Part shown: piece by piece, positions 57,776 to 64,000 of the stretch
Numbering within the stretch: the stretch's first letter is position 1
Layout of the letters: each line of letters begins with the position of its first letter
NCBI GenBank assembly: GCA_022647565.1
Contig: JALCLA010000003.1
Coordinates: forward strand, 558,001-622,000
DNA: 64,000 bases
From: Chiayiivirga sp.
GTDB lineage: Bacteria > Pseudomonadota > Gammaproteobacteria > Xanthomonadales > Xanthomonadaceae
Direction: 5' to 3'
Program-made: the position numbers and the translations under genes
Notes under the pieces: generated by a model
Told to the model about the DNA's origin: nothing
Databases searched by the model: none
Seen by the model: the letters and a program-made list of their open reading frames with translations, nothing else

Positions 57776-57784
57776 GGCGCCGGC

Positions 57785-59002
57785 TCACTCCAGCGTCGCG
57801 AGGAACTCCGGAGACAATGGATACTTCCCGAAGAATCCGTGCTGGATGCCGCTCAGGACCCGCAGCATGGTGCCGCGTCCGCCGGGCAACTGGCCAAGCG
57901 GGCGCAGCAGCAGGTCGCGCAGGCCGGCGATCCGGTCCCTATCGGACTGGAACAAGGGCGTGAGCCAGCGACTCCAGAACTGATAGATCGCGGTGTGGGC
58001 GCGACGTTCGCGCTCGTAGCGCTGCAGGGCGGAAGCGAGGTTTGGCGCGTCGCGCAAAGCCGCACCCAGCGCCCATGCGTCCATCAGCGCCATGTTCACG
58101 CCCTGCCCCAGTTGCGGACTCATCGCATGCGCAGCATCGCCCAGCAGCACCAGTCTGCCGCGCTGCCATTGCGGTAGCACGGCATCCCGATAGCGGGCAT
58201 GCGCGAGGTGCGCCGTCACCGTGATGCCTTCCAGGCGCGGCAGGACCTCGGGCCACAGTTGCGCGATATCGCGCTTCCACATTTCCATCCCGATCGCTTC
58301 CCAGGCACCGAAGCGATCGGCCGGCAGGCTCCAGAAGAAGCTGAGCCGCGGTTCGAGGTCACCAGGGCGCGTGCCGACGGGCAGCAAGCCGATCATCTTG
58401 CGGGCGGCCACGTAGCGCTGGCGCAATTCGTCGATGGGTTGCCAGTCCCCCGCCGGGCACAGGCACCACACGGCACCCCAGGGATAGGCTTGGTCGACCT
58501 GCGCGCCACCGACCGTGCCGCGCAAGACGGAAGCTGCGCCGTCGGCCGCGATCACCAGATCGTAGGGACCGTACTCACCGCCATGGGCATCGCGCAGTCG
58601 GCCATCAACCACGTCGGCGGTCACGATGCGGATTCCGCAACGCACCGCCGCCGCATTCGGCCAGGCCGAACGCAGCAGCGCGAACAAGGCGCCGCGTTGC
58701 ATGCCGAGGCCGAACAGGCGCGCATCGAGATCGGCATAGCGCATGTCCATCACCCGCCGACCGCGCTGATTGCATCCATGCAAGCGCCGGATCATCGCGC
58801 CGTGCTGCAGCGCCTGCGGCAGCAGGCCGAGTCGCCACAGGATTTCCAGTCCGGTCGGCTGCAGCAGCAGGCCGGCGCCAACCGGCCCCAGGCTCGGTGC
58901 CTGTTCGAACACGTCGAGCTCGTGTCCATCGCGCGCGAGCAGGGCGGCGCTGGCCTGGCCGGCCGTACCGTAGCCGACGATGGCGATGCGCAACGCTTTC
59001 AC
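57785..59002 (-). CDS. FAD-dependent monooxygenase/hydroxylase
   Basis: 405-aa flavoprotein of the p-hydroxybenzoate hydroxylase fold. FAD-binding GxGxxG variant IAIVGYGTAGQASAALLA (residues 6-23), the DG motif DLVIAADGAASVLRG, and the second FAD motif LLGDAAHAMSPQLGQGVNMALMD (given as positions about residues 280-302). Aromatic hydroxylase or related oxidoreductase, substrate unknown. GTG start at 59002 overlaps the stop of the acyl-CoA dehydrogenase gene (GTGA), so they are translated together. Confidence 0.86.
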   Translation of the reverse strand: MKALRIAIVGYGTAGQASAALLARDGHELDVFEQAPSLGPVGAGLLLQPTGLEILWRLGLLPQALQHGAMIRRLHGCNQRGRRVMDMRYADLDARLFGLGMQRGALFALLRSAWPNAAAVRCGIRIVTADVVDGRLRDAHGGEYGPYDLVIAADGAASVLRGTVGGAQVDQAYPWGAVWCLCPAGDWQPIDELRQRYVAARKMIGLLPVGTRPGDLEPRLSFFWSLPADRFGAWEAIGMEMWKRDIAQLWPEVLPRLEGITVTAHLAHARYRDAVLPQWQRGRLVLLGDAAHAMSPQLGQGVNMALMDAWALGAALRDAPNLASALQRYERERRAHTAIYQFWSRWLTPLFQSDRDRIAGLRDLLLRPLGQLPGGRGTMLRVLSGIQHGFFGKYPLSPEFLATLE

Positions 59003-60642
59003 CCCAGCCAGGCGCGCGCGATCAGTCGGTCGAACGGCACGTCCGCCGGCAAGGTGCCAAAGGCTAGCCCACGCTGCTGGCCCAGGCGCGAACGACAGAA
59101 CGCGAGCGCCGTGGCGTCATCCGACCCGGCGAGCAGGACCGCAGCCTGCAAGGCCAGCGCGAGGCGCTCGACCACAAGGCGCGCGCCGAGCTCGAGATCC
59201 TGCGGCTCGGCCAAGGCGCGCTGCAGCGAGTCAAGCTCACGGTCGAGCCATTCGTTGCGCCCCGCCACGGCGGCCAGTTCGCGCAGGACCGCGGCGCGGG
59301 GCTCGGGTTCGCGCGTCAACGCGCGCAACACGTCCAGGCATTGGATATTGCCGCAGCCTTCCCAGATCGAGTTCAGCGGCGCTTCCCGATACAGACGCGG
59401 CAGGATCGACTCCTCGACGTAACCGGCGCCACCCAGGCACTCCTGGGCCTCGTTCACGAAGGCCGGCGCGCGCTTGCAGATCCAGTACTTGCCGACGGCC
59501 GTGGCGATGCGCGCGAACGCCGCCTCGTGCGCATCGCGTGGCGCTGCGTCCACCGCGCGCGCCACGCGCAGCGAAAACGCGGTGGCGGCTTCCGACTCGA
59601 GCGCGAGATCCGCCAGCACGTTGCGCATCAGGCCGTGCTCGACCAGGCGCTTGCCGAAGGTGTGGCGGTGGCGCGCATGGTGGATGGCTTCGATCAGGGC
59701 GCGTCGCATCTCGGCCGCCGAGCCGAGCATGCAATCGAGCCGGGTGAGGGCCACCATCTCCAGGATCGTGGCCACGCCCCGGCCTTCGTCGCCGATGCGC
59801 CGTGCCCAGGCCCCGGCGAACTCCACCTCGGATGAGGCATTGGCCCAGTTGCCGAGCTTGTCCTTGAGTCGCATCACCTGCAGCGCGTTGCGGGTGCCAT
59901 CCGGTCGCCAGCGCGGCAACAGGAAACAGCTCAAGCCGCCCGGTGCCTGCGCCAGCACCAGGAAGGCATCCGACATCGGTGCCGAGAAGAACCACTTGTG
60001 TCCGACGAGCTCGTACTCTTCGCCGCCCAGCGGCTGCGCGTGCGTGCTGTTGCTGCGCACATCCGAACCGCCCTGCTTCTCGGTCATGCCCATGCCCAGG
60101 GTCACGCCGAACTTTTCTGCCGCGGGCAGGTTGCGCCCGTCGTACTTGCCCGACAGCGCGCGACCCAACCACTCGCCCTTCACCGTGGCCGAACGCGCCA
60201 GCACCGGCACGGCGGCATGGGTCATGGTGAGCGGGCAACTGGTGCCGGCCTCGGCCTGGTGATGCAGGTACGACAAGGCCGCGCGCACCACGTGCGCGCC
60301 GGATCGCCCGGCTTCCTGCCACGAGTATGCGTGCACGCCATGGGCGATCGCGGACCGCATCAAGGCGTGGTAGGCCGGATGGAACTCGACCTCATCGACA
60401 CGCTGGCCGTGCCGGTCGTGGCTGCGCAGCGCAGGCTTGTGGCGGTTGGCGTCGAAGCCCAGCGCCAGACCCTCGCCGCCGACAAATCGCCCGTATTCCG
60501 CCACGTGCGGCCACGCCCACTCGCCGCCTTCACGCTGCAAGGCCTGCTGCAGGGCCAGGTCGGTACTGGCGGCATTGAACTCGCACAGCACCGGAACCTG
60601 GTTGGTGACTTCGTGGGTCAGGAATGCGGCTGCACGGCTCAT
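58999..60642 (-). CDS. Acyl-CoA dehydrogenase family protein, AidB-like
   Basis: 547-aa flavoprotein closest to AidB, the alkylation-response acyl-CoA dehydrogenase homologue (about 540 aa), with the AidB-type start FLTHEVTNQVPVL and MTEKQGGSDVRSN, plus a C-terminal domain ahead of FDRLIARAWLG. Likely binds FAD and may bind DNA or act on short acyl-CoAs; E. coli AidB protects DNA from alkylation. ATG 60642 begins the conserved N-terminus. The alkyltransferase-like gene at 14.8 kb is far away, so no link can be claimed. The flavin monooxygenase follows with a 4-bp overlap. Confidence 0.87.
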   Translation of the reverse strand: MSRAAAFLTHEVTNQVPVLCEFNAASTDLALQQALQREGGEWAWPHVAEYGRFVGGEGLALGFDANRHKPALRSHDRHGQRVDEVEFHPAYHALMRSAIAHGVHAYSWQEAGRSGAHVVRAALSYLHHQAEAGTSCPLTMTHAAVPVLARSATVKGEWLGRALSGKYDGRNLPAAEKFGVTLGMGMTEKQGGSDVRSNSTHAQPLGGEEYELVGHKWFFSAPMSDAFLVLAQAPGGLSCFLLPRWRPDGTRNALQVMRLKDKLGNWANASSEVEFAGAWARRIGDEGRGVATILEMVALTRLDCMLGSAAEMRRALIEAIHHARHRHTFGKRLVEHGLMRNVLADLALESEAATAFSLRVARAVDAAPRDAHEAAFARIATAVGKYWICKRAPAFVNEAQECLGGAGYVEESILPRLYREAPLNSIWEGCGNIQCLDVLRALTREPEPRAAVLRELAAVAGRNEWLDRELDSLQRALAEPQDLELGARLVVERLALALQAAVLLAGSDDATALAFCRSRLGQQRGLAFGTLPADVPFDRLIARAWLG

Positions 60643-60735
60643 GGGCTTGTTCGACCGGATCGGGACAGACCCCGAGTGTAGCCTTGCCCTGCCTCCCCGG
60701 GACGATGGCGGCACTCAGGTCGAAGCACTGGCCAG

Positions 60736-61482
60736 TCAGGGCATCAGCAGTGCGCGCAGCAAGCCGGGCAATTGCGCATTGCACTGCTTGAGGTTGGCGA
60801 AGACTTCGTCAAGCGAGATCTCGGCTCCGTCGCCGGCGCCTGCGGCCCAGTTCGCCACCGGCGCAAGGCAGGCGTATTCGAGTCCAAGTTCGCGCGCCAG
60901 CCCGGCCTCCGGCATGCCGGTCATGCCGACCAGGTCGCAGCCGTCGCGCTGCATGCGCGCGATCTCGGCCCGCGTTTCGAAACGCGGGCCCTGGGTGGCA
61001 CCGTAGCAGCCGCCATCGACCAGGGCGACGCCCGCACGCAGCGCGGCCGCCAGCAGGTCCGCGCGCAAGCCGGCCGAGTACGGCTCGCCGAACTCCGCAT
61101 GCAGCATCTCGCCTTCGCCATCCCAGTAGCTGGCGGCGCGACCGTGGGTGTAGTCGATGATCTGGTCCGGCAGTACCAGCGCGCGTGGCGCGCAACGATC
61201 CGTGATGCCGCCCACCGTATTGATGGCGAGCACGCGCGCCGGCGCAAGCTGCTTCAGGGCCCGGAGATTGGCGCGATAGTTGACCCGGTGCGGCGGCAGG
61301 TTGTGTCCTTCGCCATGGCGCGCCAGGAATACGACGCGCGCACCGAACAGCCGACCGACACGCAAGGGACCCGATGGCGCCCCGTAGGGCGTCTGCTCGA
61401 TCAGCACCTCTTCCGGCTGGAATTCCGGCAAGGCATACAGGCCGCTGCCACCGATGATGGCAAGCGCGATGTCACGGCTCAC
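60736..61482 (-). CDS. S-methyl-5'-thioinosine phosphorylase (MTIP)
   Basis: 248-aa trimeric purine nucleoside phosphorylase of the MTAP/MTIP group. Phosphate and nucleoside site residues: IIGGSGLYALPEF (N-terminal loop), HGEGHNLPPHRVNYRAN, AINTVGGI, GATQGPRFET and VGMTGMPEAGLA. The short length, NTVGGI and family context resemble the Pseudomonas MTIP, which splits methylthioinosine into hypoxanthine and methylthioribose 1-phosphate; MTAP activity cannot be excluded by eye. GTG start at 61482. 9 bp after hpt. Confidence 0.85.
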   Translation of the reverse strand: MSRDIALAIIGGSGLYALPEFQPEEVLIEQTPYGAPSGPLRVGRLFGARVVFLARHGEGHNLPPHRVNYRANLRALKQLAPARVLAINTVGGITDRCAPRALVLPDQIIDYTHGRAASYWDGEGEMLHAEFGEPYSAGLRADLLAAALRAGVALVDGGCYGATQGPRFETRAEIARMQRDGCDLVGMTGMPEAGLARELGLEYACLAPVANWAAGAGDGAEISLDEVFANLKQCNAQLPGLLRALLMP

Positions 61483-61491
61483 GACCGACGC

Positions 61492-62034
61492 CTAGAGCGC
61501 ATACACACCCGGCAGGTTGCGGCCCTGTTCGTGGTAGTCCATGCCGAAGCCGAACACGTAGCGGTCGGGCACATCCAGGCCGATGTAGTCGGCGCGAAGA
61601 TCCGGCACGCAGCGATCGTGCAGCTTGCGCGTCAACACCGCGATGCGGACCTCGGCCGCGCCTTCCGACAGGCAGGCCTTGCGCACCGCCGCCAGGGTGT
61701 GGCCTTCATCGAGGATGTCATCGACCAGCAGTACCCGTCGCCCCACCATCGGCACGGCCGGATGGCGCAGCCACTGCAGGCCGCCACCCGAGGTCTTGCC
61801 GCGGTAGCGCGTCGCATGCAGGTAATCGAATTCGACATCGAAGCCCAGTTCCAGCGCCAGCAACGAAGCGAAGATCATGCCGCCGTGCATCACGGTGAGG
61901 AACAAGGGGCGATCGCTGCCGTAGTCGGCGCGCAGACTTGCCGCCATCTGGTCGATCGCGGCCTGCAGCGCGGCACGGTCGTGGATCAGGTCGGCCCGCG
62001 GCAACACCGAGGCCAGTGGATTGTCCAGGGTCAT
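61492..62034 (-). CDS. hpt: Hypoxanthine-guanine phosphoribosyltransferase
   Basis: 180-aa type I PRTase. PRPP motif LLVDDILDEGHTL (residues about 99-111), the PPi loop VMHGGMIFAS, and DRYVFGFGMDYHEQGRNLP near the C-terminus. Converts hypoxanthine or guanine plus PRPP to IMP or GMP. ATG 62034 chosen; GTG 62049, which overlaps the nagZ stop (GTGA), is possible. Sits between nagZ and the MTIP gene, the source of hypoxanthine in this cell. Confidence 0.9.
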   Translation of the reverse strand: MTLDNPLASVLPRADLIHDRAALQAAIDQMAASLRADYGSDRPLFLTVMHGGMIFASLLALELGFDVEFDYLHATRYRGKTSGGGLQWLRHPAVPMVGRRVLLVDDILDEGHTLAAVRKACLSEGAAEVRIAVLTRKLHDRCVPDLRADYIGLDVPDRYVFGFGMDYHEQGRNLPGVYAL

Positions 62035-62045
62035 GACGCGCGCGC

Positions 62046-63045
62046 TCACACGGTGGAATCGATTCCGAGCGTAGCACGCGCGTCCCGCCAGCGTGCCGCG
62101 CCCACCAGCGCATCCCAGTCGCCCGCCGGGCCGCCGAGCAAGGGATGCAAGGCGGCCGTGGCGAGCGTCGCATCCGACATCGCCGCCAGCGCATCCGGCA
62201 CCAGCGACGGCGCGCATACCAGCACCGAATCGCAGCCGGCCTCGTAGTGCGCGCGGATGCGCGCCGCGACACCACCGGCGCTCTCGGCCGCAGCCATGCC
62301 GATATCGTCGCTGAACACCACGCCGCGGAACGCCATTTCCTCGCGCAGCAGCGAGATCCATCTCCGTGAGTAACCGGCCGGGTCGGTGTCCACCGCCGGA
62401 TAGCTCACGTGCGCCATCATCACCGCATCGGCACCGGCGTCGATGCCTGCCTGGAACGGCAGCAGGTCCTCGGCACGCAGCACCGCCATCGGTCGCGCAT
62501 CAACTGCAGCATCGAAGTGCGTGTCTTCAAGCACCGAGCCATGGCCGGGAAAATGCTTGAGGGTCGCGGCCATCCCGGCGGCGCGCATGCCACGCAGGTA
62601 GGCACGCCCAAAGTCCGCCACCACCGCTGGCGCAAGATGGAACGCGCGCTCGCCAATCGCGCGATTGCCGCGCTTGAGATCTACCACGGGCGCGAAGCTG
62701 AGATCGAGGCCGATGGCGCGGATCTCGCTTGCCATCAGCCAGGCGTGGGTTTCGGCCAGGGCCAGCGCCGCGGCCGGATCGACGTCGTACTGCGCACCGA
62801 AAGCGCGACAGCTCCGGCAGGCGGCTGAAGCCATCGCGAAAACGCTGCACCGGCCCGCCTTCCTGGTCCACGCAGAGCAGCAGCGGCTTGCCAGCCGCCG
62901 CACGCAGGTCCACGCACAACCCACCCACTTGCGCCCGCGAGGCGAAGTTGCGCGAGAACAGAATCACGCCGCCCACCGCGTCGTGCCGCAGCCACTCGCG
63001 CTCGGCGGCCGTCACGGTGGTTCCGCCGATTCCGATCACGAGCAT
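62046..63045 (-). CDS. nagZ: Beta-N-acetylglucosaminidase NagZ, one frameshift
   Basis: 332 aa after repair. Cytoplasmic GH3 enzyme removing GlcNAc from anhydro-muropeptides in peptidoglycan recycling. N-terminal frame: GGVILFSRNFASRAQV, LLLCVDQEGGPVQRFRDGF; C-terminal frame: LKHFPGHGSVLEDTHFD (catalytic His-loop), MMAHVSYPAVD and GVVFSDDIGMAA (nucleophile Asp). An extra base near 62795-62825, in the GFSRLPELS to AFGAQYDVDP stretch, splits them (1000 nt in all). ATG 63045 overlaps the CYTH gene by 10 bp. Confidence 0.87.
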
Positions 63046-63563
63046 GAAGGACGCTCCATCGATGATTTCTCCGCTTCGTTCCAGGCCGAATAGGGTCGTC
63101 CGGACAAGGCCAGGTTGTAGTAGCGCTGAACCTGCGTGACTTCCGCACCGATCCAGTCCGGCCGTGCAAAGGCCTCGTCGGGCGAGGCCAACTCGATCTC
63201 GGCCACGACCAGGCCGGCATTGTCACCGAGGAATTCGTCGATCTCCCACAGGTGCCCGGCGTGTCGCACATGATGGCGATGCTTGTCGATCACGCCTCCG
63301 GTGCAGAGCTTGAGCATGGCCTCGGCATCCGCCAGCGGGACTTCGTACTCGAACTCCTGGCGCGAACGCCCCAACTCACGCGACTTCAGGTTGAGGAAGC
63401 CTCGTCCGTCGGCGATCCGAACCCGCACCGAGCACTGCTGCTGCCCCGACTGCACCGCGCCCAGGTCGTTGAGATAACCCTGCGCCATGCGAATCCGGCG
63501 CTCCGACTGGCTGCGCCACGACTCGTCCCGCAGCAGGAACTTCCTTTCGATTTCGATGCCCAA
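63036..63563 (-). CDS. CYTH-domain triphosphate tunnel protein
   Basis: 175 aa. Opens with IEIERKFLL, the ExExK signature of CYTH/TTM enzymes, which bind and hydrolyse triphosphate-bearing substrates (tripolyphosphate, ThTP) or act as class IV adenylate cyclases. Other tunnel strands: VRVRIADGRGFLNLKSRE, RQEFEYEVPLADAE, IDKHRHHV, WEIDEFLGDNAGLVVAEIELA, each as pieces. The start is TTG 63563 with GGGAGCGGGGA before it. The gene overlaps nagZ at its 3' end. Confidence 0.85.
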   Translation of the reverse strand: MGIEIERKFLLRDESWRSQSERRIRMAQGYLNDLGAVQSGQQQCSVRVRIADGRGFLNLKSRELGRSRQEFEYEVPLADAEAMLKLCTGGVIDKHRHHVRHAGHLWEIDEFLGDNAGLVVAEIELASPDEAFARPDWIGAEVTQVQRYYNLALSGRPYSAWNEAEKSSMERPSCS

Positions 63564-63628
63564 TCCCCGCTCCCGTTCCGATGTGCCTCGTCCGGCGCCA
63601 CGCCGCACCCGGGTGCGGCCCGAACACG

Positions 63629-64000
63629 CTAATCCCGCTCGAACAGCGCCACCGATTCGACATGCGCGGTGTGCGGGAACATGTCCATCACGCCCGCGGC
63701 CTTCAGTCGATAACCCTGCTCGCGCACCAGGATCCCGGCATCGCGGGCCAGCGAGCCAGGATGGCAGGAGACATAGACGATGCGTCCCACCCCTTCCAGC
63801 GGAAGCTGTCCGATCGCGGCATCGGCCCCGGTGCGCGGCGGATCGAGCAGCAGCTTGTCGAAGCCCTGCTTCGCCCATGCTTCGCCACGCAAGTCGCGGG
63901 TCAGGTCGGCGGCATGGAACTCGACGTTGGAGATGCGGTTGCGCCGCGCGTTGTCGCGCGCCCGCTGCACCAGCCCGGCCTCACCCTCCACGCCCACGAC
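63629..64000 (-). CDS. rlmD: 23S rRNA (uracil-1939-C5)-methyltransferase RlmD, 5' part outside the window
   Basis: C-terminal 123 residues of a RumA-type SAM-dependent methyltransferase that modifies U1939 of 23S rRNA. Visible: SAM-site end [29 protein letters not shown], catalytic Cys in [12 protein letters not shown] and the base in [14 protein letters not shown]. The frame is open past the right edge, so the TRAM and Fe-S parts are not seen. 65 bp before the CYTH gene on the same strand. Confidence 0.93.
   Translation of the reverse strand, partial: VVGVEGEAGLVQRARDNARRNRISNVEFHAADLTRDLRGEAWAKQGFDKLLLDPPRTGADAAIGQLPLEGVGRIVYVSCHPGSLARDAGILVREQGYRLKAAGVMDMFPHTAHVESVALFERD

Noticed and set aside
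57769..57781. Short GCGCC-TGA-GGCGC hairpin at the end of the DUF1631 gene as a terminator
   Set aside because: Only a five-bp stem with a three-nt loop and no T tract on either strand; too weak to call.

Overview
This window is about 64 kb of a GC-rich, gene-dense chromosome with no tRNA, rRNA, insertion sequence, prophage or CRISPR that I could see. Gene content points to a gammaproteobacterium of the Lysobacterales/Xanthomonadales type: a complete his operon headed by a TrpR-like (YerC/YecD) regulator, a nagZ-hpt-methylthioinosine phosphorylase cluster, rlmE-ftsH with divergent yhbY, M13 metallopeptidases, RapA and a DUF1631 protein. This is inferred from family recognition only. Most neighbouring genes overlap by 4 bp (ATGA or GTGA), so operons are easy to see, and no gap between genes exceeds about 225 bp.

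Layout. 1-10.9 kb: two M13 metallopeptidases on the plus strand flank an envelope-modification island. The island has a minus-strand operon (LTA-synthase-like sulfatase, EptA-type phosphoethanolamine transferase, LptG-like permease) and a divergent OmpR-family two-component system with a tandem 11-bp repeat in the shared promoter region. 11-24.8 kb: housekeeping and transport genes, namely rarD, rapA, an alkyltransferase-like protein, Pit plus a DUF47 partner with a candidate Pho box, nhaD, a Nudix hydrolase, an amino-acid permease, rmuC and the methionine-salvage operon mtnBDC. 24.8-36.9 kb: a C13-like membrane peptidase, a glycerophosphodiester phosphodiesterase, a calcineurin-like phosphatase, an exported hypothetical, then hisIE-F-A-H-B-C-D-G and its TrpR-like regulator. 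37-46.2 kb: a 7TM-GGDEF protein, folP, an RDD fusion protein, ftsH, rlmE, yhbY, a Mth938-like protein and xseA. 46.3-57.8 kb: an acetolactate-synthase-like enzyme with an aldehyde dehydrogenase, a vWA lipoprotein with an ECF sigma factor and putative anti-sigma factor, yigZ, an ABC exporter and a DUF1631 protein. 57.8-64 kb: a flavin monooxygenase, an AidB-like acyl-CoA dehydrogenase, S-methylthioinosine phosphorylase, hpt, nagZ, a CYTH protein and the 3' part of rlmD.

How the genes connect. The methylthioinosine phosphorylase and mtnBDC, 36 kb apart, belong to the same MTA recycling route, and the hypoxanthine released by the first can be recovered by the adjacent hpt product. The envelope island looks like a lipid A/anionic-glycolipid modification module under its own two-component system. 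Its regulator has normal receiver and DNA-binding domains, but its sensor kinase lacks the ATP-binding N-box asparagine.

Caution on sequence quality. About fourteen single-base (or equivalent) frameshifts break otherwise well-conserved genes. Twelve lie between 25.7 and 33.8 kb, many of them in G/C homopolymers or CG repeats. They hit hisIE, hisF, hisA, hisH, hisB and hisC, and two more hit xseA and nagZ. I read these as probable sequencing or assembly errors rather than decay. An apparent HisA-HisF fusion and a hisB lacking its metal-binding motif are products of the same problem.
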